Assembly: GCA_948470005.1 (NCBI GenBank)
Contig: CAOKNI010000031.1
Span: forward strand, 1 to 12,417
Length of the DNA stretch: 12,417 nucleotides
From: an uncultured Mycoplasmatota bacterium
GTDB taxonomy: Bacteria; Bacillota_I; Bacilli_A; RF39; UBA660
Direction of reading: 5' to 3'
Shown here: in pieces, positions 6,646-12,417 of the stretch
Layout of the letters: each line of letters opens with the position of its first letter
Numbering within the stretch: the first letter of the stretch is position 1
Program-made: the position numbers and the translations under genes
The notes under the pieces: model-generated
The model's input: the letters and a program-made list of their open reading frames with translations, nothing else
Told to the model about the DNA's origin: nothing
Databases searched by the model: none

Positions 6646-6674
6646 ATTGTATCAAAAAAAAATAAACGCGTCAA
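6646..6674 (-). promoter_or_regulatory. Strong SigA promoter of rlmB-sigH
   Basis: Reading leftward: TTGACG (6674-6669, 5 of 6), a 17-bp spacer, then TACAAT (6651-6646, 5 of 6) with an extended TG one base upstream (6654-6653). The expected transcription start is near 6639, so the leader before the chosen GTG is only about 11 nt and starts at the Shine-Dalgarno sequence. Confidence 0.8.
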
Positions 6675-6681
6675 TTAAGGC

Positions 6682-6706
6682 AAAATAAAAACGAGAGTAA
6701 TTCTCG
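6682..6706 (-). terminator. Terminator of murD
   Basis: On the reverse strand, CGAGA and TCTCG (6706-6702 with 6696-6692) form a 5-bp stem with a 5-nt loop, followed by a T-rich stretch TTTTTATTTT (6691-6682). It begins 5 nt past the murD stop. Confidence 0.7.
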
Positions 6707-6711
6707 AATTT

Positions 6712-8031
6712 TTAATTTAAATTGTTTACAATATTTTTAAATTCATTGCCTCGGTCTTCAAATTTGTCATATTGGTCCCAAGAGGCTGAGGCGGGACTTA
6801 AAAGAACAATATCACCCTCTGTAGTATTTTTAGGGATATTATTCATAGCATCTTTTAAAAATTCAAACTCAGAATAAGGAATATTATTATTCTCACAAAA
6901 TTCTTTTATTTTATCTTTAACTTCCCCAATAGCATATATCTTTTTTATTTTAGATATATATGGTATTAAATCTTTAAACTCCTGATTTCGGTTCATACCA
7001 CCTAAAATTAAATGGATATTTCCTTCAAAGCTTTTTAAGGCTGTAACAGTAGCGACTGGATTAGTAGATTTCGAGTCATTATAATAGCTAACGCCATTAA
7101 ACTTGCGAACAAACTCAATACGATGTTCAACTCCTCCAAATTCTTTTAATACTTCTTTAGCATAAGAATAATTAATTTTTAAGATTTTCATAAGAACTAA
7201 AGCACATAAAATATTTTCGTAATTATGAATTCCTTTTAAAATTATATCTTTAGTGTCAATAACTGGCTTGTTATCCACATATATTAGACCATCCTTTATA
7301 TAGTTTTCTGTATCATTAAAGTAATACTTGGTTGAAGCTATATCTTTGGTAAGGTCAGTAGAATCGTAGTTTTCTTTATTGATAATTGCAATATCATTAA
7401 CACTATGATTATTAAATATACGTTTTTTAGTATTTTTATAAGCTTTATAAGAACCATGATAATCTAAATGAGTTGGGCATATATTAGTCATTATACTAAT
7501 ATCAGTTTTAAAATCATACATATCTATTAATTGATGGTCAGATATTTCTAATAATAAAATATCATTTTCTTCTAAATCATTAACCACACTTGCTAAAGGC
7601 ATACCAATATTACCAGCTAATTTAACATTTATTCCCGCCTTTTTTAAAATTTTATAAATTAAAGTTGTGGTAGTGGTCTTCCCATTTGAACCAGTTATAC
7701 CTATTATTTTAACTGGCTTAGTAATGTAATGATAAGCTACTTCCATTTCGTTTACAACTGGAATATTAAGCTTACGAGCCTTTTCAACACAAGGATGATA
7801 TGGAAAAACGCCTGGATTTTTTATTAAAATATCAAAAGTATTATCTAAAATACTTTCTGGTTCATTTGTCTTAATAAATTTAATTCCAAATTTTTCAAGT
7901 TCCTGCAATTTAGAAACATCTGCATCTTTTACATCACATATTACAATTTCATTTTTCGAGCTTAATAATTTCGCGATTGCAAATCCACTTTTAGCCATTC
8001 CTAGAATAAATACTTTTTTATTTTCTATCAT
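6712..8031 (-). CDS. murD: UDP-N-acetylmuramoyl-L-alanine--D-glutamate ligase MurD
   Basis: The 439-residue protein carries out the ATP-dependent addition of D-glutamate to UDP-MurNAc-L-Ala in the cytoplasm, the second step of the peptidoglycan stem peptide. The N-terminal Rossmann-like UDP-binding domain starts with VFILGMAKSG. The Mur ligase P-loop GITGSNGKTTT is at 111-121 and CPTHLDYHG at 185-193. The C-terminal domain holds DSKSTNP (319-325) and the MurD signature LSPASASWDQYDKFEDRGNEF near 411-431. Length is normal. The start is the ATG at 8031, 5 nt after AGGTGG; an in-frame GTG at 8040 lies inside that Shine-Dalgarno sequence and is rejected. It has its own likely promoter and terminator and stands apart from any dcw cluster, so it is probably transcribed singly. 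It shows that the organism makes a cell wall. Confidence 0.97.
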   Translation of the reverse strand: MIENKKVFILGMAKSGFAIAKLLSSKNEIVICDVKDADVSKLQELEKFGIKFIKTNEPESILDNTFDILIKNPGVFPYHPCVEKARKLNIPVVNEMEVAYHYITKPVKIIGITGSNGKTTTTTLIYKILKKAGINVKLAGNIGMPLASVVNDLEENDILLLEISDHQLIDMYDFKTDISIMTNICPTHLDYHGSYKAYKNTKKRIFNNHSVNDIAIINKENYDSTDLTKDIASTKYYFNDTENYIKDGLIYVDNKPVIDTKDIILKGIHNYENILCALVLMKILKINYSYAKEVLKEFGGVEHRIEFVRKFNGVSYYNDSKSTNPVATVTALKSFEGNIHLILGGMNRNQEFKDLIPYISKIKKIYAIGEVKDKIKEFCENNNIPYSEFEFLKDAMNNIPKNTTEGDIVLLSPASASWDQYDKFEDRGNEFKNIVNNLN

Positions 8032-8036
8032 AATTA

Positions 8037-8042
8037 CCACCT
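8037..8042 (-). promoter_or_regulatory. Ribosome binding site deciding the murD start
   Basis: AGGTGG on the reverse strand lies 5 nt before the ATG at 8031. The same hexamer at the same spacing precedes the metallopeptidase gene (10222-10217). Confidence 0.8.
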
Positions 8043-8048
8043 AATAAT

Positions 8049-8077
8049 ATTATATTCTGAAACAGAAAAAAAAGCAA
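8049..8077 (-). promoter_or_regulatory. Probable murD promoter, -35 embedded in a terminator arm
   Basis: TATAAT (8054-8049) is a perfect -10 box. Exactly 17 bp upstream is TTGCTT (8077-8072), which is also the 3' arm of the preceding gene's terminator. The -35 matches only at TTG, so the -10 box carries the call. The same arrangement recurs at 10229-10257. Confidence 0.6.
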
Positions 8078-8090
8078 TCTATCTTGCTTT
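8066..8090 (-). terminator. Terminator of the metallopeptidase-like gene
   Basis: On the reverse strand AAAGCAA (8090-8084) pairs with TTGCTTT (8077-8071) around a 6-nt loop, followed by Ts in 8073-8066. The TAG stop of the gene (8081-8079) is in the loop, so the last codons AAA GCA (Lys-Ala) form the 5' arm. Confidence 0.8.
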
Positions 8091-10211
8091 ATTTCTTGTT
8101 ATATAGCTATTTAAGAGTTCACTTATATCTGCAACAGTTAATGTGCATTCTGTTGTCGTTTCATTTAAGATGCCTAATTCTATTAATACCGTTTCTAAAG
8201 TGATATTACCAAGAGTAAATTCTGTATCTGTTTTAATTGGAAAATACTTGCTTTTACCATCTACTGTTAAAGCAACTGATTTACCAGCCTCTGTTAGGCT
8301 TACTCCACTTGGAATGCCATTATATACAATATTTTCACTATTTATGATAATATTAAAGGCTGGATGAAATACTAATTCGTCATTTATAAATGATGTTTTT
8401 TCAAAAAGCGTTGGCTTACTTGCAACAAACTTTTTAATATTTGCTTCGCTAAGTAATGTGCCCAAGTTTATCTCAGTCAAGTTTTCCATGTCAATAACGT
8501 TAGCTGTAAAAAACATAAAAGATATTTTATCGGATAAATAAGTAAGATTGTAAGAACTTTGATAAAAATTTGTTCCATCTTGATAACTTAAAATATATCC
8601 TACTTTGCCAAATTCATCACAACCAATTTGAACGATTAAGTTACCTAAAAATTCATTTTTTAAATATTCGCCATTTAAATATATTGGTAAAGAATTAATT
8701 TGATATCCATGAAGAAAACTATTTTGAAGAGCAAAGTTTTGCCAAAATTCTGGAGTACCATAAGTATCACTATTCTTTATAATCTTAGGTATTAATAATC
8801 TAGACATGTTATTAACAGCTAGAGTATTATATAGCAAATCAGCATCATCTATAATATTACCATACATGTCAACTGGTTCAACAATAGAATAATTTTCATG
8901 ACTTTCAGTAGTAACCACTGGACTTACAAAATTATAAGTAAATGCTAGCCCCTCAAAAGTTTTACATACTTCACATTTATTTTTTATGTCATCAACGTCT
9001 TTAATATTAGCATATCCTAGATTTAACAAGTGCTCATTATATTGATTTAGATAATCAAAAAGTAAATCCCCATTTTTAACACAGCTAAAAAGTCTAGCAA
9101 AATTATAAAACGGCTCATAGACATCATTACTTTTTAAATTTATTTGTTTGGTTGCTAATAAAAATAATTCATTTAAAAACTCTGGAGCTTCATCTAAATA
9201 TTTATACTCACCTAAATTAATTAGAGTGTCTTTTAAACTATCCGATGTCGTAACAATATAATCGATATCAATATCAGGATATGCTGACTTTAATTTAGCA
9301 ATCAGAGACCATATTCCTTTGTTGTTATAATCATAAAAATCAAATTCTACACAACTTGATAAATAATCTAGTATTGCTCTTTCATTAGTATAACTATTAT
9401 CTGCATGAGTTAAAGATGTTAACTTACTATTCATCGCTTCGTCTAAAGAATGCCCATATTCGCAAGTACGAACAACAACTTTATCTTCAATTTTTCGGTA
9501 AAAGTTAAATAAAGCATGTCTTATTTCATGAGCTTTAACATCAGATGGTGCTTCTCTATAGAAATTAATGGTATTAGTTAACACATCATAACTTCCGGCG
9601 ATAGCTTGATTATCTTGGCTAGCTTGTAACTCCTCTATAGTTTCAAACATATTTACATTTAAAGTTTTAAGATTTTCATAACCAACTCTCAAATCAGTAT
9701 CAGGGTATTTGACAATAGTAGCCTCTATCTCTGCATGTGCTATTTCTTTTAAGTCCGGTGTTAAATTAAAATTTTTATCAATAGCCGCATGAATTTCTTC
9801 TTTAGAGATAGTTTTATAACCTAAAATGTCGTCTAATTCACTTAAATCTTTAATTTCGATGTAAGAATTAGTAATTTTAGCAATTCCTACTTCGACCACA
9901 TTACCAGTATCATTGATAGTTAAACCTTTAGCTTTTACTGTTTCATAAGCAATGGTAACAGCTAAAACAGAGGCTAAAATCATAGATGTCATGCGAACTT
10001 TTTCTTTAAAAGTATATTTTTTAACACTAAAACATTTAAAAGGGTCATGATTATTATAAATTTCGTTTAAAGCTTTAAAATCTTCATATTCAGGATAAAT
10101 ATACTCACCTTTTGCATTTAATTCTAAAAAAGTACGGCGAAAATTTTCGTCAATAAAAATAGTAAACTTTTTGTTGTTATATTTAATATCAAATAATTTT
10201 TTATATGTCAT
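8079..10211 (-). CDS. Membrane-anchored HExxH putative metallopeptidase, family unknown
   Basis: I do not recognise the family of this 710-residue protein. An N-terminal polar region of about 70 residues is followed by one hydrophobic segment (about 75-92, TSMILASVLAVTIAYE). Positive residues stand before it, so the N-terminus should be cytoplasmic and the 620-residue remainder outside. The outer part contains AHEIRHALFNFY, a zincin-type HExxH motif with H228, E229 and H232. The segment HSLDEAMNSKLTS follows about 25 residues later and offers a possible third ligand, E258, as in gluzincins. The ligands are inferred; no other metal or catalytic motif is clear. The rest is low in repeats and has no recognised wall-binding domain. 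The start is the ATG at 10211, 5 nt after AGGTGG; GTG at 10220 is inside that site. It lies 47 bp downstream of a wall-hydrolase-like gene, with a terminator and a new promoter between them, and upstream of murD. A surface role is likely, and its substrate is unknown. Confidence 0.85.
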   Translation of the reverse strand: MTYKKLFDIKYNNKKFTIFIDENFRRTFLELNAKGEYIYPEYEDFKALNEIYNNHDPFKCFSVKKYTFKEKVRMTSMILASVLAVTIAYETVKAKGLTINDTGNVVEVGIAKITNSYIEIKDLSELDDILGYKTISKEEIHAAIDKNFNLTPDLKEIAHAEIEATIVKYPDTDLRVGYENLKTLNVNMFETIEELQASQDNQAIAGSYDVLTNTINFYREAPSDVKAHEIRHALFNFYRKIEDKVVVRTCEYGHSLDEAMNSKLTSLTHADNSYTNERAILDYLSSCVEFDFYDYNNKGIWSLIAKLKSAYPDIDIDYIVTTSDSLKDTLINLGEYKYLDEAPEFLNELFLLATKQINLKSNDVYEPFYNFARLFSCVKNGDLLFDYLNQYNEHLLNLGYANIKDVDDIKNKCEVCKTFEGLAFTYNFVSPVVTTESHENYSIVEPVDMYGNIIDDADLLYNTLAVNNMSRLLIPKIIKNSDTYGTPEFWQNFALQNSFLHGYQINSLPIYLNGEYLKNEFLGNLIVQIGCDEFGKVGYILSYQDGTNFYQSSYNLTYLSDKISFMFFTANVIDMENLTEINLGTLLSEANIKKFVASKPTLFEKTSFINDELVFHPAFNIIINSENIVYNGIPSGVSLTEAGKSVALTVDGKSKYFPIKTDTEFTLGNITLETVLIELGILNETTTECTLTVADISELLNSYITRNKAR

Positions 10212-10216
10212 TATTT

Positions 10217-10222
10217 CCACCT
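10217..10222 (-). promoter_or_regulatory. Ribosome binding site deciding the metallopeptidase start
   Basis: AGGTGG on the reverse strand lies 5 nt before the ATG at 10211. It contains the GTG that a longest-frame reading would take as the start codon. Confidence 0.8.
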
Positions 10223-10228
10223 GTTTTA

Positions 10229-10257
10229 ATTATAGCTTAAAATCGCAAAAAAAGCAA
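10229..10257 (-). promoter_or_regulatory. Probable promoter of the metallopeptidase gene, overlapping a terminator
   Basis: A perfect TATAAT (10234-10229) lies exactly 17 bp from TTGCTT (10257-10252), which is the 3' arm of the upstream gene's terminator. The layout is the same as in front of murD. The expected transcript starts about 10 nt downstream of the -10 box, next to AGGTGG. Confidence 0.6.
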
Positions 10258-10270
10258 TTTAACTTGCTTT
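10247..10270 (-). terminator. Terminator of the lysozyme-like gene
   Basis: AAAGCAA (10270-10264) pairs with TTGCTTT (10257-10251) around a 6-nt loop, and seven Ts end at 10247. The TAA stop (10261-10259) is in the loop, and the 5' arm encodes Lys-Ala, as in the terminator at 8066-8090. Confidence 0.85.
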
Positions 10271-10825
10271 AATTAATTTAACATAATAATTAACATTTTT
10301 ATGCCAATTTGGATTTGCCGCATACTTTCTATTCATAAGTTCTGGTGTATTTAAGCCGTATCGATAATAATTTTTTGATAAATTATTTAAGAATGAGTTA
10401 ATACCTGTTTCAAGAGAGCTAAATTTTAAATAACCTTTAGCCCCTCTCATTCCACCAACATTATTGCTATTACGAACTAAAGCACTACACTTCCATTTAC
10501 AACCTGTTTCAACAAGCATTATAGAAGTGGCAACAACTGGGTCAACATCTAATTCTAAAGACCTAGTTGCAATATATTCACCATAACCATCAAGCGTAGT
10601 ATTTAAAAACATTTTGTTTATTTTAGCACTAAGCTCTAATAAAGACATATCCTCATAAACTACTTCTTTAGCATATCTATTATAAGAGATACCACTGCTA
10701 AAAGTTAGAGTATTTAATACTATATTCTTTGTTATTGTTTTTTCCATTCTATTTTCAGTGTAAATATTTACACCTGTAACGATAATTAAAACGATTAACA
10801 TCATTTTAATAAGATTTATTTTCAT
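10259..10825 (-). CDS. Membrane-anchored glucosaminidase/lysozyme-like wall hydrolase
   Basis: The 188-residue protein starts with an uncleaved-looking signal anchor (residues 6-19, IKMMLIVLIIVTGV). The C-terminal half resembles the lysozyme-like fold of glucosaminidase and lytic transglycosylase families. It has VDPVVATSIMLVETGCKW with the probable catalytic E106, then NSNNVGGMRG (119-128), a FSSLETGINSFLNNLSKNYY segment (135-154) and the closing KYAANPNWHKNVNYYVKLI (167-185). Cysteines C109 and C113 next to the active site could form a disulphide outside the cell. It should cut glycan strands of peptidoglycan while tethered to the membrane, though bond specificity cannot be read from the sequence. 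It has its own strong promoter and terminator. GGGGG, about 12 nt before the ATG, serves as ribosome binding site. A sporulation or division role is possible but not shown. Confidence 0.82.
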   Translation of the reverse strand: MKINLIKMMLIVLIIVTGVNIYTENRMEKTITKNIVLNTLTFSSGISYNRYAKEVVYEDMSLLELSAKINKMFLNTTLDGYGEYIATRSLELDVDPVVATSIMLVETGCKWKCSALVRNSNNVGGMRGAKGYLKFSSLETGINSFLNNLSKNYYRYGLNTPELMNRKYAANPNWHKNVNYYVKLIKAS

Positions 10826-10861
10826 AACTTCTACTTCCCCCTGAACATTGAAGTTGCTATA

Positions 10862-10890
10862 ATTTTATCATTTTTTAATCTATTTGTCAA
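10862..10890 (-). promoter_or_regulatory. Strong SigA promoter of the lysozyme-like gene
   Basis: Reading leftward: perfect TTGACA (10890-10885), a 17-bp spacer, and TAAAAT (10867-10862) with an extended TG one base upstream (10870-10869). This is among the best promoters in the window and gives a leader of about 30 nt. Confidence 0.85.
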
Positions 10891-10908
10891 ATTTAAGCGT
10901 ACTTTAGT

Positions 10909-11205
10909 TCAGTATTTTTCAATGTTTAGAATATCTCCTATGTTAATATTCTCACCACTTAATGTTAATAACTGTTCTCCTTTTTTGCCCACTATTACGG
11001 CATCAAAGTCACTATTTTGGGTAGTAATTCGTACTTTACTTTTATATACATGACTAGGACTAGCAAATATTTCATTAATTTTGCGAGGAATATCTTCTTT
11101 TCTTAGCTCACGAGTTTCTCTATTGCTACTGTAAAAGATATCCTTATTATTGTTTAATGCTTTATTAATCGGATTTGCGTATACTTTTGGTAGATTTCTA
11201 TCCAT
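10909..11205 (-). CDS. Small conserved-looking protein of unknown function
   Basis: I do not recognise this 98-residue protein. It has no signal peptide, membrane segment or cysteine and is hydrophilic, so it is probably cytoplasmic. The N-terminus MDRNLPKVYANPINK looks like a fixed motif. A basic/acidic middle follows, and the C-terminal half (from about residue 52, HVYKSKVRITTQNSDFDAVI) has the alternating pattern of a small beta-barrel, ending in INIGDILNIEKY. The start is the ATG at 11205, 6 nt after AGAGGTG; the GTG at 11214 forms part of that site. It is divergent from the SEDS gene across a 58-bp spacer that carries a palindrome. A strong promoter for the next gene lies just past its stop, and no convincing terminator separates them. 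Its stop is TGA, which argues for the standard code. Confidence 0.85.
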   Translation of the reverse strand: MDRNLPKVYANPINKALNNNKDIFYSSNRETRELRKEDIPRKINEIFASPSHVYKSKVRITTQNSDFDAVIVGKKGEQLLTLSGENINIGDILNIEKY

Positions 11206-11211
11206 TTTAAA

Positions 11212-11218
11212 CACCTCT
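11212..11218 (-). promoter_or_regulatory. Ribosome binding site deciding the start of the small unknown gene
   Basis: AGAGGTG on the reverse strand is 6 nt before the ATG at 11205. It includes the GTG that would otherwise be the longest-frame start. Confidence 0.75.
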
Positions 11219-11219
11219 A

Positions 11220-11241
11220 AGATATTTTATGATAAATATCT
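11220..11241. repeat. 8-bp palindrome in the divergent spacer
   Basis: AGATATTT (11220-11227) and AAATATCT (11234-11241) form a perfect inverted repeat with a 6-bp spacer. It sits between two divergent start codons only 58 bp apart. It could be an operator serving both genes, but all-AT palindromes arise easily in such DNA. Confidence 0.4.
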
Positions 11242-11263
11242 ATTTTTGAAACATAATAATATT

Positions 11264-12343
11264 ATGAAAAAGAAAAATTTAATCGAAAACATTATTTTAT
11301 TTTTACCACTTCTGATATTATTTTCCATTTCTATTATTAATATGATAAAAATTGGAAGTATTATGAATATTTATAAAAATTATTATATTAAACAAATAGT
11401 TTGGTTTTCATTTGGATTTATCGTAATGGCTATAATTATTATAATTAAACCTAAAATTATCTTTAAATATAGCAAGCTCTTATTTTGGGGTAATGTACTG
11501 CTTTTAATAATGGTATTATTTTTTGGAAAAACAATTAATGGGTCGCGAGCTTGGTTTGATTTTGGCTTCTTTTCCTTTCAACCTAGTGAAATGATGAAAT
11601 TTAGTTTGGCTATTTATCTTAGCAAAACATTAGATAAAAAAAAATATCAAAATAAAGACCTAAAACTTATTTTAAAAGCTTTTTTTATTACATTAGTACC
11701 ATCTTTATTTGTATTTCTAGAACCAGATACAGGGGCTATAATTATTTATTTTATCATTATGCTAGGTATTATCATGGTTAATAAAATTAATAAGAAATGG
11801 TATATTTTGTTTTTTTTAATTATAGTTCTTTTCCTTGGATTATTTTCTTATCTTTATTACTTTAAGCAAGATTTATTAATTAAATTAATCGGTACTTCCT
11901 TTTTTTACCGTGTAGATAGAATTCTTTCTTTCGTTAATAATGACTCTTTTCAACTTAATCGCGCTTTGATTGCAATTGGAACTTCGAGTTTAGTGGGAAA
12001 TAATAATTATGTTTATATTCCAGAAGCTCCAACCGATTTTATAATTGCCTTAACTATTAATAATCTAGGAATAATAAGTTTTTTAATTATCCTACTATGT
12101 TTTTTTCTACTAGACGGTTATTTTCTGTTTAAACTATTTAAATTAAAGAACATAAGAGCCAAAATGTTTTATGCGGCCTTTATATTGATGTTTTTATTTG
12201 CCCAAGTACAAAATATTGGTATGAATTTAGGAATTCTTCCTATTATTGGTCTCCCTCTTCCATTTGTCAGCTACGGAGGAACAAATATAATTGTTTACTT
12301 TATGTTTCTTGGAGTTCTTATTAGTTTAAGAAAAGAAATTTAA
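11264..12343 (+). CDS. SEDS family peptidoglycan glycosyltransferase (FtsW/RodA/SpoVE)
   Basis: The 359-residue polytopic membrane protein belongs to the SEDS family, which polymerises lipid II into glycan strands together with a class B PBP during elongation, division or spore cortex synthesis. Landmarks are NGSRAWFDFG (92-101), QPSE followed by MMK (106-112), EPDTG (153-157), PEAPTDF (253-259) with D258 at the place of the essential SEDS aspartate, and the C-terminal GLPLPFVSYGG (329-339). About ten membrane segments can be seen. Length is on the short side for the family. The glycine-rich loop usually found before the aspartate motif is replaced by GTSSLVGNNNYVYI, and the usual HTDF is PTDF. 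The start is set at MKKKN, because the longer frame (from 11150) would run through the divergent gene. No Shine-Dalgarno sequence precedes it, unlike the other genes here. The sequence alone does not decide between FtsW and RodA. Confidence 0.93.
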   Translation: MKKKNLIENIILFLPLLILFSISIINMIKIGSIMNIYKNYYIKQIVWFSFGFIVMAIIIIIKPKIIFKYSKLLFWGNVLLLIMVLFFGKTINGSRAWFDFGFFSFQPSEMMKFSLAIYLSKTLDKKKYQNKDLKLILKAFFITLVPSLFVFLEPDTGAIIIYFIIMLGIIMVNKINKKWYILFFLIIVLFLGLFSYLYYFKQDLLIKLIGTSFFYRVDRILSFVNNDSFQLNRALIAIGTSSLVGNNNYVYIPEAPTDFIIALTINNLGIISFLIILLCFFLLDGYFLFKLFKLKNIRAKMFYAAFILMFLFAQVQNIGMNLGILPIIGLPLPFVSYGGTNIIVYFMFLGVLISLRKEI

Positions 12344-12376
12344 AAAAATTTAATTTTATGTATGTCAAATTTTTTT
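12342..12376 (+). terminator. Possible AT-only terminator after the SEDS gene
   Basis: A7T3 (12342-12351) and A3T7 (12367-12376) are perfect 10-bp inverted copies around a 15-nt loop, starting at the stop codon. The stem has no G-C pair, so termination would rely on the T tract in the 3' arm. Confidence 0.4.
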
Positions 12377-12414
12377 GAAAATGTCAGTAGAAAAATATTT
12401 GAAAATGTCAGTAG
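12374..12414 (+). repeat. Direct repeat of 17 bp at the window's end
   Basis: TTTGAAAATGTCAGTAG occurs at 12374-12390 and again at 12398-12414, a 24-bp period. ATGTCA also occurs just before, at 12362-12366 in the form TGTCAAA. The window stops three bases after the second copy. Short spaced repeats of this kind occur at the ends of some insertion sequences, for example the IS21 family, but no transposase is visible. Confidence 0.75.
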
Positions 12415-12417
12415 GTA

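Noticed and set aside
8143..8367. 74-codon plus-strand open frame
   Set aside because: Antisense shadow within the HExxH protein gene; no start signals.
10883..10891. TTTGTCAAA as a third Spo0A box
   Set aside because: It is explained by a perfect TTGACA -35 box of a strong SigA promoter, and the key G of TGTCGAA is missing.
10826..10911. TGA read as tryptophan (genetic code 4), extending the small gene
   Set aside because: Tryptophan is encoded by TGG in murD and yneF, the extension would run through a strong promoter, and no other gene has an in-frame TGA.
10892..10911. Terminator after the small unknown gene
   Set aside because: The only stem is 4 bp (TACT/AGTA) with no T tract following.
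11150..11263. N-terminal extension of the SEDS gene by 38 codons
   Set aside because: Would overlap the divergent small gene and put a polar stretch in front of the first membrane segment; MKKKN at 11264 is a typical N-terminus.

Overview
The window looks like a chromosomal segment of a low-GC, walled member of the Bacillota, probably a deep-branching Bacilli or gut RF39/Erysipelotrichia-like lineage. The reasons are very AT-rich DNA, strong GGAGG/AGGTGG ribosome binding sites, TGA used as an ordinary stop, peptidoglycan genes (murD, a SEDS glycosyltransferase), and gene neighbourhoods known from Bacillus (sirA-yneF, rlmB-sigH). No tRNA, rRNA, CRISPR array or phage gene was seen. The lineage assignment is inference from gene content.

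Layout. 1-48 holds the first codons of a leftward gene running off the window, driven by a promoter that carries Spo0A-box-like sites. 49-312 is otherwise AT-rich spacer in front of a rightward tandem-HTH regulator (313-771). 779-951 is featureless AT-rich spacer between two terminators. A leftward block follows: sirA (1653-1234) then yneF (1189-980), with a second perfect Spo0A-box match just upstream of sirA, and above them a PMCA-type calcium ATPase (4324-1727). Divergent from the ATPase is a TIGR01212 radical SAM gene (4443-5360), which collides tail to tail with sigH. sigH (5949-5347) overlaps rlmB (6628-5939). Next, all leftward, come murD (8031-6712), a membrane-anchored HExxH protein (10211-8079), a membrane-anchored lysozyme-like protein (10825-10259) and a small unknown protein (11205-10909). 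A SEDS (FtsW/RodA) gene runs rightward from 11264 to 12343. The window ends in short direct repeats that may be the edge of a mobile element.

How the genes fit together. Two themes stand out. The first is sporulation-type control: a SigH-like sigma factor, a SirA-like inhibitor of DnaA, and two 9-bp Spo0A boxes, which are the only TGTCGAA matches I found in the window and both lie just upstream of start codons. The second is the cell envelope: murD, SEDS, a wall hydrolase and a surface metallopeptidase. Transcription units are compact. Four of the terminators contain the stop codon of their own gene. In two places the terminator's 3' arm also sits exactly where the -35 box of the next gene should be. 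Several genes have a GTG codon lying inside the Shine-Dalgarno sequence; I placed their starts downstream of it.
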